DNA of 64,000 nt. Origin: Blasia pusilla (taxonomy: Eukaryota > Marchantiophyta > Marchantiopsida > Blasiales). Position 1 is the first letter of the stretch, and every line of letters starts with the position of its first letter. Positions 47,272-59,430 of the stretch are shown piece after piece. Under the pieces are notes generated by a model, which did not search any database, had not been told where the DNA came from, and saw only the letters and a list, made by a program, of their open reading frames with translations. A program made the translations under genes and the position numbers. The DNA is taken from the NCBI GenBank assembly GCA_050084515.1, contig CM114271.1:47492001-47556000 (forward strand), given 5' to 3'.

Positions 47272-47460
47272 TGTTGGGGTTTTTCACAGCCGGGTGACTT
47301 GTTCAACAGGTCACCCGCCCTTGGTAACCTGTGAGGGCAGGTTATCAGGGGGTTGCTATTTATCAGGGTGTGGGAAGAGCCTTTTGGCTCTTCCCACACC
47401 TATATAAGGGAGGAAGATGGCTTTCTCAAGCCATCTTTCTCATGTTGGGCCATTGGAGTA
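47272..47460 (+). promoter_or_regulatory. Array of hairpins around a TATA box (LTR-like promoter)
   Basis: Four consecutive inverted repeats occur in 150 bp: CGGGTGAC/GTCACCCG (47,291-47,317), TAACCTG/CAGGTTA (47,325-47,344), a 15-bp-arm hairpin with a TTTT loop (47,367-47,400), and AAGATGGCTT/AAGCCATCTT (47,414-47,437). Tatataag sits directly between the third and fourth. A TGTTGGGG at about 47,273 could be the start of an LTR. The downstream transcript, if any, is unknown. Confidence 0.5.
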
Positions 47461-49507
47461 TCATTCTTGCTCAGGTGTCTGAGTTAGGATTGGGTACTAG
47501 CGTCTAGATTCCTTGATAGTACAGGGTGGACAAGGCTCAATATGCCGATGTAGATTGAGGAGTGGAGTTTTAGGCCGAGTGTTCCGTTTTAACTCTTATT
47601 TTTACATGAGATAGATGGCTTGAGAAGGCAAGGGGGAATTCATTGTTTGCACGTAGGCAAGCAAGTTGCCTCAACGGGAAGCCTCTGTAGACGCTGGTTG
47701 GCATTTTTTTTGTAGCAGTTGTCGTTACAAATAGTTTGTTTTCATTCGGGAAGACGGGCATGGAAGCGTTGTTCATTTTTCCAAGAGAGTCGCTGAAACT
47801 CATTGATGGAAGAATTGCGGCAAGCGTCGAGAGTGGCAGTGGAAGTAGGAGCAAACGGCCTGGGAATACGTTGGAAGTCATAGAAAATTCTGGCAGCCAC
47901 GCTAAGGAGAGCGCAGGTGCATTGGCTCTCGTGCCAACGGAACGTGCAGGAGAGAAAGAATTTGGGCCGGTCGAGGGCGCACACTCGGAAGTTCGGGAGG
48001 AGAGCAGAGCCTATGAACAGGGAGGCGCGCGGAGAAAAATGGAGAGGGAAAGCGCCCGGAAGGGGTCCGGAGGGGGAGCCAAAGGATGATGTACATAAGA
48101 GTGGGGTGAGAGTATGGGGCGAAGGCCATAGTTTGTCCCGAAAACGCATTCAAGGCGCGTAGGGTAGCGCCTACCTCGAGCTGGGTCGGGCCCAGGTTTT
48201 AGGGTTGGGTACCCCAGGATGGGGAGGTCGCAACGGAGGATAAGGAGGTCGCGATGGAGGATAGAGAGGTTGCGACGGATGCCGTGGAGAGATGGACAAC
48301 GACTGGAGACGGACAGCGCGAAATGGACGGCCCCCATCTTGTCCGTTGGAGGGACGGACTACGTTCGGTTCAAATGACAGAACTTTGCCGACGGGTATTA
48401 GGGCGGGAATTAGGGGATTCAGGCATTTAGGAACGAACACGGAAGAGCGGGAGAAACCGAACACGGAGGGATTAGCATTTCATTACGAGCGGATTAGCAT
48501 TTGGTTACGTGACAGAACGTGGCCAGAAGAAGAGCGGGAGAAACACGGAACGAGGAAGAGCGCTTTGTATGCGGAGACTGTGATTAGCTGATTAAGAGCG
48601 GATTAGCATTTCATTACAAGCTTTATTAGTTCTAACTTGATTGATTACAAGCTGCGGACCGCGGATTACAAGCCGGATTAGGCGGATGGGGTCCACTCCG
48701 TAACTTTTTCATGTAAGATATTATTTGCGTCCGTGAGTATCATTTGCCAATTTGCACGTAAGAAGCTATTGGTGCCAAATTCGGCTATGGTGAAAGATAA
48801 AATCTTAGTTCGTCATCCAGGAAAACATGTCTATTATTATGTGCACTATAATTTTGGTGTTCCATTTATGTACTATCCAGTCTTGCCCAGGTCGAATGGA
48901 CTGAATTCACACTTGAAGCCTGCACTTGAATTGGAGCCTGCACTTGAAGCCTGCACTTCAATCCCTGAACAACTTATAGCCATGGTGAAATTCAAGAAAT
49001 ATTCAGTTGCATTTGAATGCGATGTTATCCAAAACCCTCTCCAGATCCTTTTTGAGCGAGCACTTGATTTGGTATGGCAATAGAAAAGAGGCATGGATTC
49101 CTTCACATAGGGTTGAAGACTTCATTCATGGTGAAGAAAAAAGACCACATTTAGGAAAAGGAATACCAACAAATCAGGGAACATACATGTTACAATTCGA
49201 TACTGGTGTTCATATGGACCCCAGGATAATAGGAATACCGTCTGCACCTCTCTGCCAAGTGAGGTTTTTGATTCAAACCTGCGCTGCAAAGGAGGTAAGG
49301 GTAGTAGGCCAGAAAGCCAAAGTACGTGGCTTGCGTTGTCTTGGGGACGTGGATGCCAATTTCACTTTGCCGTTGTAACCTCAAAGGAGGCCCTGGGTGT
49401 TCTATGTTGAGGCATATGCATTCCAAGCATGTTGATAAGGCGGATGTATATGCCATGGGGACCTAGACAGGACTACGGCCATTGCGAATGCAATTGTTGC
49501 CCCGAAG
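47461..49507. other. No clear gene; short tandem repeats
   Basis: 48,220-48,285 has three units of about 21 bp (ggaggtcgc(a/g)a(c/t)ggaggata). 48,460-48,640 has repeated gcggattagcattt(c/g)(a/g)ttac and attacaagc units. An open frame at 47,736-48,089 is Glu/Ser/Gly-rich without a known motif. 48,733-49,400 may hold decayed N-terminal sequence of the MULE transposase. Confidence 0.4.
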
Positions 49508-51651
49508 TTGAGTTCTCATTGTAGGGATTTTGTTGAACGGTTATTGCGAGTGAACGTGAGCCCCTTAAATATCATGAAGGAGCAAAGGAGATGGATCCGT
49601 GAACACATTCGCGATAATCCTAATCAGGAACAAGCTTGGGGCAGGGACGCTATGTTAAAACCACAAGATATCCTTAATATCAAGCATTCAATGGGAAGAC
49701 GCGAAGGGGGGTATGATGGAACCGATGACGCCACTGCAATCGAACATTGGGTTGCAGCTCATCCTGAAAATGTCATACACTACAAGGAGGCCATTTCAAG
49801 TTTAGGCCAACCTTTCCGCCTGGTCATTTCTACACCTTGGATGCTAATATTTTGCATCTTGGTAACGGTGGAGCCATCTACATGGATGCCACTCATGGCA
49901 CAAACACATATGAGGTAATTTCAGGGCCTTAGAACCATAATGTCATTCTCTTAGAGGAGTATATAGGCTACATAAGTTCTGTGGTATCATTTGACAGTTG
50001 CTGCACGATCTGGCAGAAATGCTAACATTTGGAACGTTGTGTTCACTTTAATAGATATGTACATGAACAATCGGAATCCTGAACACACTCTTTTTTATGT
50101 TCACAGTATCAGCTATTCACGTTGCTGGGTTTTGACAAGTTTCAGAACAGATTACCTCTAGTATGGGCCATTTTACAGAGGCATCAACATCGAGATCTAG
50201 TGGATGCATTGGCCCATATCAAGGATTGGGCAGATACATATATGATGAGAGATTTTGCGTCGGTTGGTAGCCCCGGTTGGAAACCATCATGCTTCATAGT
50301 TGACAACTCCAAAGAGGAACAGTCTGCAATCAGAGAAGTCTTCCCCGATGTTCCTACAGACCTATGTCTATGGCATGTAAGGAAGAATTGGTTAAAGCAA
50401 TTGCACCATCGGGTCCGCTGTCCAATTACAAAAGCAGACATGAACAGAGACTTGGGTGGTGTCATGTACTCACGTGAAGAAGGTATGTTCTATGCGAGTC
50501 AATAATAGTAGTTTTTTTCATTGCTTCTCAGCTATGTCCGTTGTGGGAGTAGGCTTCATATTAATTAAGCAATGGTTTTCTGGCCCAGATCCTGTGGATG
50601 TCTCATATCGTTTCATGCGCAAGTGGGCTGCAACTAAACGTCACTTTGTGAAATACTATTTAAACTATTGGCATCCTACGATTGTTACTTGGGCAAAGGG
50701 TTATCATAAGCATGCAAGATCCAACCAAGATACAAATGCCGCGATAGAAAGGTGGCACCACACTCTGAAGATGCATTTCACTTCTAGCATGCCTACAAAA
50801 CCCACCAAGAAGCTCATATGGCTTGTGCAGATCTTATGTGGGGAAATAGAAGATTTCTTTTGGTACTTGGGATTTTTGAAACGAGAGGGTATGGTGAGGA
50901 ACAAGGCAATCCAGAAAGTCATGCTCATGGCTATTAGAAGGTCAAATGATATTCCAGAGAACCATGTCACATTTCAATTGGTAGATGGGAGGAAATGCGC
51001 AATGGTGAAGAGTTGCTCCAAGCCAGACTATTGGCATGATGTGGTTGACTACGACAAGAAAGATGTTGCTTGTACATGCTCTCGTGCCAATGAAGGATTC
51101 ACGTGCAAACATCAGGTGTGTTTCTTGCACCCCGGATTTGGTGATTAAGCTATAGTCCCACCTCAAATCAAACAATCCTATGTATAAAGTATGTCTTATT
51201 CCTGCACTAGATGTACGAGGATTTTACATGCAGCCTACTCAGAAATTTTAAATTGTATCAGGTGAAGTGCTTATTGTTGAGTGGGCACTCTGAAGTAGAG
51301 TTATTGTCTTTCCTTGGCACACGTTTTGGTAGCAAAGCGGATGGGTTGGAAAACATGGTGCAAAGGCATGCACAGGAGCAACATGGTGACACACCAGTGG
51401 AACCGGAATTTTTTGATGATGTTGGTTATCCAGAAGAGGTGCAAGCTACTACACCTACAGTTGTATCACAAGCAACAACTCCGGAAGATGTTTGAGAGAT
51501 GGTGGAAAAATGCTTGGCCACAACCATTGGAGCCGCATTCTGCAATGTTCTTCTTGAACATTTATGTGCTTTTGCAGAAGGATATGGACTCACTTCTGAA
51601 CCTGAAGGCGCGGATAGAAACGAATGCAGAACTTCCAAAAAATTTAATTAA
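49508..51651 (+). pseudogene. MULE (Mutator-like) transposase with SWIM zinc finger, decayed
   Basis: The N-terminal region (49,508-49,820) fits FAR1/MULE proteins. A one-base shift near 49,822 leads to GGAIYMDATHGTNTYE, which carries the first catalytic Asp and ends at a good donor (49,915). Intron 49,915-50,106 joins to YQLFTLLGFDKFQNR. The second Asp is in CFIVDNSKEEQ and the catalytic Glu in NAAIERWHHTLK. A 49-bp intron-like gap (50,483-50,531) restores the frame. The SWIM finger is ACTCSRANEGFTCKHQ (CxC...CxH), followed by a third intron (51,116-51,261). An in-frame TGA at 51,493 interrupts a frame that otherwise runs to 51,651. Known role: cut-and-paste DDE transposition. Terminal inverted repeats were not found. 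Confidence 0.88.
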
Positions 51652-52275
51652 CATTGGACAACACTTCCTTGAACCCTTTGTTGGAGGCAATTCTCAAGAT
51701 CGTCGGCAAATGGGTTGGTTTGAGCGGATGCATCAGAAAAGGAATTCACATTCCACACGTTCCATATGGAAGAATCAACCCCAAGCAATAATGAACCAGG
51801 TGGAGAGCGAAACGATCAAAATATCTGAACATGGAGGCGGAATTGGAAGCAGATGCAAGTAAACATCTTGATTTGGACGCTATCGTGAGCCAATATGAAA
51901 GCAAGGCAACTAACGAGAATACTCAATAGTCAGAATGGCCTCTGGTAGATACAAGGCCACATAAGAACTACAAAATCAGCTTGACTACTAAGAGAACCAC
52001 AGTAGATGTCATACTTGATAGTGTGTTGGATGAAGAGCGATATGTTGCAGAAAGAAGTCAAATGTATGATTACTCAAGAAGACCCGATAATTTGTATGTA
52101 GTCCAGGATTCCCAGATTCAAGATTGATTAAGTATTTCCGAATTTCACATATTAGCCACGGAACACAAGAAATCTGATGTTCATCATAAAAAAATGTATT
52201 CTTTACCAGATTAGCGCTTGGCGACTTCTCGGCTATCTACAAAACATGCAACCGGTTGAGTCTTTGGGACTCAAC
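51652..52275. other. Downstream of the MULE transposase, nothing recognised
   Basis: Short frames only; possibly the 3' part of the MULE element. Confidence 0.4.
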
Positions 52276-52500
52276 CTAAATCTTCCGCTTTGTCACGTCT
52301 GTTAGGATGGATCGACGAGATCTAGTAGAGTGCCTTTGGAGGTATTGGAGGACAGCCTCAAGAGGTCGAGGATGACCTGATGAGGCCACAGGTAACCTAT
52401 GCTCGCAAGTCACCTCCTTGGCTCTAGACCTGCTGTAGCAGGTTAAGGGCCACTTCCCAAAGTGGTTAACTATACTCAATATGGAAAATTTTGGTTCTTA
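52276..52500. repeat. Hairpin-containing LTR-like block
   Basis: ACCTGCT-gt-AGCAGGT (52,428-52,443) and CCACTT-ccca-AAGTGG (52,450-52,465) are adjacent hairpins. A tgttagga at about 52,300 could be an LTR start. The style resembles the 47.3-kb hairpin block, but the two share no long sequence. Confidence 0.35.
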
Positions 52501-52818
52501 TTGTCTCGATGTTTGGATTCAATAAGTTAGCATGGGATCGTATGTGTTTGTGTGTATGTTCGGTGATAGCGATGCGTATGCGCACGATAACTTGCAAAAC
52601 TTAAAGTCAAGAGTGCTTCAGGGTGAAGCTAAGTGAAGTAGAGATCAGGTCCTACGACAAAATTATGCCATTTTGATAACATCACCACTTATGATTTTTT
52701 TGGTATTTTCCAATCTCCACCTAAGGTTTTTGACGTACCTAGTTCCATTTTTCTTACGGTTCATGTTGGAAAAGGCTATTAGGGCGTCCCAAATTTGTGT
52801 CTATAGTCGTGGATATCA

Positions 52819-52820
<2 letters not shown>

Positions 52821-52909
<89 letters not shown>

Positions 52910-52980
52910 CTTTCTTTCTTTCTTTCTTTCTTTCTTTGTTTGTTTGTTTGTTTGTTTGTTTGTTTGTTTGTTTGTTTGTT

Positions 52981-53040
<60 letters not shown>
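52821..53040. repeat. Compound microsatellite (TA)n(TTTC)n(TTTG)n(TG)n
   Basis: About 43 TA units (52,821-52,907), then about 8 TTTC units, about 12 TTTG units, and about 27 TG units to 53,040, without interruption. No gene is expected; the open frames through it are artefacts of the repeat. Confidence 0.99.
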
Positions 53041-53042
<2 letters not shown>

Positions 53043-53339
53043 ATGGATTTATAATAGGTTGGAGGTAGGGTGCTAGAAGAGGTAGACAATCATCTCTTCC
53101 GTCCATATGTAGAGACACATTCCTTGTGCATTTAGTTCACATCATGTGGAAAGCACAACACCTAATAAAATAACATACCCTATGATGTCAAGAGATATTC
53201 TCCTTGTTTTTACAATCAATGGTTCTACAAACTTTGCAAGACTTATGTTCCCCTATCTGAGATGCCCTAGTGTCTTTGTGAAATATTGCCTTAATACTTC
53301 ACTTCAACGGAATGGTCAAAACCAGTAATATCCTCAGAT

Positions 53340-53611
53340 AAAATGAGAAATGTAGTATGATTGGAGCATGTAGTCATTAAAACCATAAGTCATTATTTAT
53401 GACTCACAAATATTAGACAAGTGTGAAGCTATAACTTGTTTATGACTAAAAGTTATTGCTAAATAATTTTGTCACAAGTACGTGACTAGGTAAGTAGGAC
53501 GATCCTAAAATTAATGACTAAACCATTAAATTAAGTCATAATTTGAATTAGTCATAATTAATGACTAAACCATTAAAGTTAAGTTATAAAAACCATACAT
53601 TTCTTCTAGTG
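53340..53611 (-). mobile_element. CACTA-type transposon end
   Basis: Read on the minus strand the element starts at 53,611 with CACTAGAAGAAATG, close to the plant CACTA terminus CACTACAAGAAA. Inside are repeated subterminal motifs, aatgactaaaccattaaa at 53,513 and 53,560, and several (a)agtcat(a/t)att units, as in CACTA subterminal arrays. The opposite end was not found. Confidence 0.6.
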
Positions 53612-54539
53612 ATATTGTTCTATTTGGAATGGACATAAATAAATTCAAACTCCTCAACCCAATATGGGCTCAGCTTTCTACTCTCACAAGGTGCATACGC
53701 TCCCGCTAGGAAGCTTTCTCCCAAAATCTTGACCTACCTCCTTCTCTCCCTCATCCAAGCCAAAACACAAGGACCATTCTCAATGTACATTCCAACTGGT
53801 ATTCTAGCTCAAAACCGCAAACATGGCTGAACATGAGACACTAATGTGGCCAAATTCTCATTCCAAATAGTAAGTGGCTAAAGAGAGACAGAGTATCCCC
53901 GTAAAGGTAATTCTCGTGTTATTTTTTGGTTCCACTCTCCATCCTATATTGCTAATTATTTGCTTTGACCCCAAAATTTTTGGCCCTCAAAGCAAACGTG
54001 GATCGAGACTCCCAACTCCATGTTTGGCTAGTTGAACTCCAAGATGAGTCGTAGATGACTTTGGTCAATCTCATGGCCATTCACAACCTTTCTTGACTCA
54101 CCAATTCTTGCGGCATCTCGCTTGATGTTCGTTGCATCTTGTGGACAACCGCCTATCTTGACTCATGCCTTCACCTCTCGATGTTGATCTTGCTGCCATC
54201 TAGACTACTCCATACTCCCAATCCACTTGCCCTTACCTAGGACTAACCTCAAGGCTCCTTTCCCATCTTGGTTTGTCCCTAGTTCTTGCAAGTGGTTCCA
54301 TCCCTTTCTCCTTGAACTTATCTCAAGGCATGTGAGTGTATTTACTAGTCTTATCTCATGGCATGATTTCCCCTACTTGGGTCTCTAAATTTGATCTCAA
54401 GGTAGGTTTCTCACCCATCTTGACCTACCTTTGCTTCAACATTTTGATATCTCCCTAGGTTTTTTGTGTTTATTCTCAAAAAGGTACATTCTTTTTTTAT
54501 CCACAATCATGATTTGACTCCTAGGTTCTTTGGAGTGTT
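53612..54539. other. Degenerate repeat sequence, no gene
   Basis: Contains many (t)cttgactc/tcatct(t)-type short words but no open frame of note. It follows the reverse transcriptase start of the copia remnant on the minus strand and may be decayed element sequence. Confidence 0.35.
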
Positions 54540-55760
54540 TACGTCTAGAACTTAGCTATTCATGTTGTTGTCAAAGATCATCCAACTCCAAAGTTCTTTG
54601 CTTCTCCAAGGTTGTGATGTTCTCATCCATAGCATCAACCCATTCCACCTCTTTAAGAGTCCTCGCCGCCTCGGCTCTTGTATTTCAAGAGTTTTCACCA
54701 AATGTGTATATTACCAAAAAGCCATCATGGATGAATGTCAACATATGATTTCTTATCTTGAATGATGCTCTAAATATGGAAGTTCAATCAAGACTAGAAT
54801 CTTCTACTCCATCTCTTAGGGCACACAATTGTTCCATGTTTCACTTACTTCACTTGATGGATTCTCTTCTCATCTCAACCTTGTTGACCATGGATTCTAG
54901 ACTTTAGAAAGTTGATCATCTCTCATGTTCCTTTTTTGGTGTTGTTGGATGATGGTCCTTGTGAAAAAAACAGCTCACTTGGCATGTAAACAATATGATT
55001 GAAGATGATTTCTTATAGTGTGACTTCATTTCATCAAACACCATATGTCTACTTGTGCAAAACTAGTTTTTGGACTTATTGTAATGCATATAACCCGTAA
55101 AATCTATACCATAGCCCAAACCATACGCCTCTCATTTTTCTATCTAAGTTCTACCATTTTTCACATGGAACATGAACAAAGCAACGCAACCAAATATCTT
55201 CAAGAATGCAAATTAGACTTCTTGCTTGTGAAGATGTCTTATGATGTCTTTACATGCACTAGTGTTGTAAGGGTTTGATTCATTAGATACATTGTATACG
55301 AAATTATTTTGCCCAACATTCTTGAGGCATATTCTCCTATGTATTGATTATTCCTCTTTGCTAATCCGTTTTTCTTTGTAGTGTAAATGCATGTAACTTG
55401 CCTTATGATGCCATGTTGTTATGGGAAGGCATCAAACTCTCGAAAGATAAACTTCCCTCCAATCTTAATTTGAGAATGTAAAGATTGCTTCACATCTCAC
55501 TTCTAGATTCTTGAAGTTGTAGAAAATCTGAAATACTTTAGAATATGATTCTAGTTTCAAGAAGTATACTCATTTTCTTCTAGAGAAATTATCAATGAAG
55601 GATACAAAATACTTATTGCCACTCAAACTAGGTTGCAATTTTGTCTAGACATCTCCTTGTACAAGCTCTGGTATTTTGAACCCATGTTTACTTTTGCTTG
55701 GAAATGGCTACCTCGCTTGCTAGCCAAGGTTACGCATGGACAAAGTCCATGTCTACGTAC
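54540..55760 (-). pseudogene. Decayed Ty1-copia integrase and start of reverse transcriptase
   Basis: Read on the minus strand, with stops and shifts. KYFVSFIDNFSRR then VYFLKLES (about 55,615-55,550) is the integrase core start. Around 55,180-55,040, KIFGCVALFHVP, then GYGIDFTGYMHYN and HMVFDEMKSHY match the integrase C-terminal region. Around 54,690-54,560, AARTLKEVEWVDAMDENI and TLEKQRTLELDDL match the beginning of the copia reverse transcriptase. The order integrase then reverse transcriptase is the copia order, in contrast to gypsy. No frame is longer than about 60 codons, so this is an old dead copy. Confidence 0.8.
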
Positions 55761-57533
55761 ATGTCCATGTCTGTGGACTTATGTTTGTGTGAGTATCTGC
55801 AGCCAACCCCACCCACCCCGCCTTTAACGTACATCCGGATTCCACCAGCCCGCATCCAGTCTTAGAACCCATCGCCCATTTTGTAGCCCGCATTGGCTCG
55901 TGTAGGGCGGGCTAAGGTGGCAAGTAGGGCATGTTGCAGAGGGCAAATCCGCAGCGGGCCCTAGAGGGAGGGCTAAATTTGGCTGCATTGTATAACAAAA
56001 AATGACATGTGTGATCTGAAAAAAATTTCTCTCCCAAAGCGGATTTGTGATGAAAAAGATGAACAACAAATTTGAAAAAGAAACTCATCAACTCACCTTT
56101 TCTCATGGTCCTTCTCTCTCCGTGGTCACTACTTATTTTCAACAGTCCATCTGGATGGCATTACAATGTGCACAATCATTGGTGTTAACACAACGAGTCG
56201 AAGTGGTTGGTGGCCACTCACCTTGTTGTCCATTCATCTCCGACCAATTACAAGTGGTTGTATCAATTTTCTTAACGTTATTAATTGCGTAGTTTATTGC
56301 ATTTGTTTTTCAGTTGGCTTGTTACCATGTTCTATTTGTGTGTCTTGCCTCCTTCCCTTCTTGGGATGTTGGTGCCTTTATTCATCCTCTTTTGAGGTTT
56401 TTTTCTATAAATTTAAAAAATAAAAATTAAGTGGATTCCATGAGAAATGGCGCAAAAAGTACAAACTAAGAAACTACACACCTATTAAGGTAATCCTATT
56501 GGATGGTCCTCTTTGAAGAAATGACCACACTAATCCAACTAGTCTAAAATGTTCATTGTTAAAGCCTCTCCCACTTGCCGAGAAATGGGACCTAGACAAA
56601 AGATGCACCTAAAGACCATCATGATATGAATTGATGATGCTACTATCGATAACTTATTACTAACTTATTACTATCGATGCAATTTAAGGTTCCTATTTTC
56701 AGAGGTTCCTTTACTATAGAAAGTTTCATATTGTTTCGAATCGTAGAAGGTTTTCCCAAGAAAATAATTAAGAATTAATAGAAATACCCGTGTTCTCACC
56801 AAGTATTTGATGTCATTGCCCCATGCATGTCAAGCTCTTGTAAGGGAGGGGTATGTAATTTGTTAGTGCCCATGTTACACAAGATATCTTCCATCCACAA
56901 GAATTATTAATTTATATGTTTTTTCAATTCATGGGATGTTACATTTGGATTTTTTTGAACACTTGTAGGGATGATTTTGGGATTAAAACTGTCATATCTA
57001 ATAGGAAATAACACAATTTTAAGCCATGAGATGGTCAACTCAATAATGAAATAGTCTACCTTTTGAAAATTTATGGATGTGCTCCATATGGATTGTATAT
57101 ACCACTAATCTGAGAATGGACGTAGAGTAATAATAGGTATTCAAAGCCCCAACCATTCAGGACTCCAAAACCCCACCTCTCTTGCTAGGTACGGTTGGTT
57201 ATTTGAGAGTAATTCTCCACAAATATTTACCCGCCCTTGCCTGTATTACAGCGGACAAGGTAGTTCACTCGAACGCAATTAGATGACTACTTTTGAAGAC
57301 TTTCAAAACAAATATCCCATTTACAAAGTTTCCTGTGTGAAACTTTCTATATGCACACTTATGAAAGTAGCAACCACCACCTTTGGGATACAATGTAAAG
57401 AAGTTGAGAGGTGACGATTATGGCTATAGTAGATATCAAGCATTATGGTTTCAATCATGCAAACCCTAGACTTTGCCTTGTTTCACTCCCTAAGATGTGA
57501 ATCTTGTGTGAAGAACCTATACTAGGACAAACA
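55761..57533. other. Degenerate intergenic DNA, nothing recognised
   Basis: Low coding potential on both strands; tandem catgtc/catgta words occur at 55,735-55,780. It may belong to the neighbouring copia remnants. Confidence 0.4.
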
Positions 57534-58118
57534 TGTTGGTTCCACACCCACCTACTCAAGTAATAAGTAAACCACACATCTGACATACATCAGCAGGTTC
57601 CACATACCTATGAAGGTAGTAGATCTAGTACAGGATTACTTATCTGTAAAACGAGTGCATCGGTCATGATCAGTCATGATACTACTGCCACAAATTGTTT
57701 CCTAGAAAGAAGGTTCTGCTCCCACCGTCTAGACAAAATCTGGATATGAAATCCAAAATTCCAACACCCCCTTCATGAACAATTTAGAGAGGCGCAGTTC
57801 CTAGATCAAGAATCTTGCTTCCAGATAATGCTAATCTCTGATAGATCTAGAACTTCAATCTAGTCTCTTCAACAGTTTGGTCTTGCAATGTTATCACCCA
57901 TCTCAAAAGCGGCCTTCTCTTGATTTTCAACAACCTCTGTAGTTCAAGAGAAGACCTTGTGCAAAACATATTCTTCACTATTGACACATTATCTCATGAG
58001 ATGTGGCAAGACACAAAACGTACAGCGGTGCAGTCCCCATCGTGGATACCTCGCATGATGGATGGCTGATATAAATAGATGGATTGAGTTCAACCATTGG
58101 GTCACAAGACTTCCAACA
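57534..58118 (+). mobile_element. Copia-type LTR, 585 bp, with primer site-like sequence after it
   Basis: It starts TGTTGG (57,534) and ends CCAACA (58,118), an exact inverted hexamer, the normal LTR border. A TATAAATA box lies about 50 bases before the right end. It is followed at once by ttggtactagcactt, which resembles a retrotransposon tRNA-Met primer site. No matching second LTR or pol was found downstream, so it is a solo or truncated copy. Confidence 0.55.
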
Positions 58119-59430
58119 TTGGTACTAGCACTTAAGTACTAATGCAGGCAAGCATGACTTGGGACTCTTCAGCTGCTATCTAGTTCACACGGGGGGAAGC
58201 ACTGGGCATTGGGAGAGATGAAAATTGCTGGACTGTAGTCTGTTTCCCCACCAGCATCTTATGATATCTACAACTAGGATAACTCATCGTTATTTGTTAC
58301 TGGGTCCTGGCCCACTAGGACAAACCCTGTATACAGGAATTTAAACCGATCGACTACAAGAAGAACCAAAAAGCAGGTTATTCTTGTAGGTTTGTTGCAT
58401 TCTATTAAAGATTATCCAAGGGTCGTGTGCAACACATCAAAAGTGAACCGCTTGCTGAAAGGTAGTGAGATGATGACGGGGGTACTCAGGAAACAAGAAC
58501 CTGTCATGCATCCTGACAGAATCTCCAAGATGACACAAGAAGGAAACACAGGACACATTGGGAAAGAAAGGAACCATTGGGCAACTATATCAGCTTTGCC
58601 AGTATACACAGTTTCATCTGGATGTAAGGAAATTCAGACAACTCCTGCAGGTAAATGGATGGGAAGGGTGTGTGCAGGCAGAGGTTGTTGAAAATCAAGA
58701 ATGGAATATGAATGTACTCAAAAGAGGAAGTGCCCTGTACTGCCTCCATCCAGATTACATCCTGGATGAGAAGTACAGAATTAATGCATTCCAGCAGTGT
58801 ACCTGCAGGATGGGAGAGTAGATTCACTTAATTCAATGTACTTTCTTACACTGAAGTTTGATGAGCTTCATTTTGTATATTGAACCATGGGGTATCCAAT
58901 GCAAGCTCAGAATGCCTGATACTTCACATCGAATACTCGCTCGCTTTTGATGATTCATTTAACTGCAATGGAGAACTTTACAATTTACCCTACCACTAAC
59001 TCTGTAACTGTCTAACTTTGAAGGAAAGCAATTTACTCCGGCAAACCATCTGCATACAAGACTATTGAAAGCATACTAGAAATGAGGCATGCCATTCTCC
59101 TTTCAGTGAAAACAAGGTGAGTCGTGCCAAACCTTTTTTTTTCTTGCTTTATATCTATCAATTCGAAGGGGGTTTCACTACCGACATGATTCAAACTTAC
59201 ACCCTGTGGTGTGTTGAGACAATGGAAATCCTCTTGATGGTCCTTTCTCAAAGGCTAATATAGCACTCGTAAAACAATTCTGTCCGACATTTTGCCAATG
59301 AGGAGGGTAAGTGATCAACCCATCTACATAATTTCTATGATATGAATGGCAATGGACCTGCTGTGAGCACACTCACATTGCAATTGCTCACATGTAGAAC
59401 AACTTCATCGTCCTGTTCTGGTCCCCATGA
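58119..59430. other. Intergenic, probable 3' region of the WDR48-like gene
   Basis: Open frames on the plus strand (58,392-58,691; 58,558-58,821) have no known motif. The bases nearest 59,430 are probably 3' untranslated sequence of the minus-strand gene. Confidence 0.4.

Noticed and set aside
52673-53089. Long open frames through the microsatellite
   Set aside because: Ile-Tyr and Cys-Val repeats are translations of (TA)n and (TG)n and not protein-coding.
57534-58118. Treating this LTR and the minus-strand copia remnant at 54.5-55.8 kb as one element
   Set aside because: The primer site after the LTR points to a plus-strand internal region, whereas the copia pol lies on the minus strand to its left, so they cannot be one intact element.
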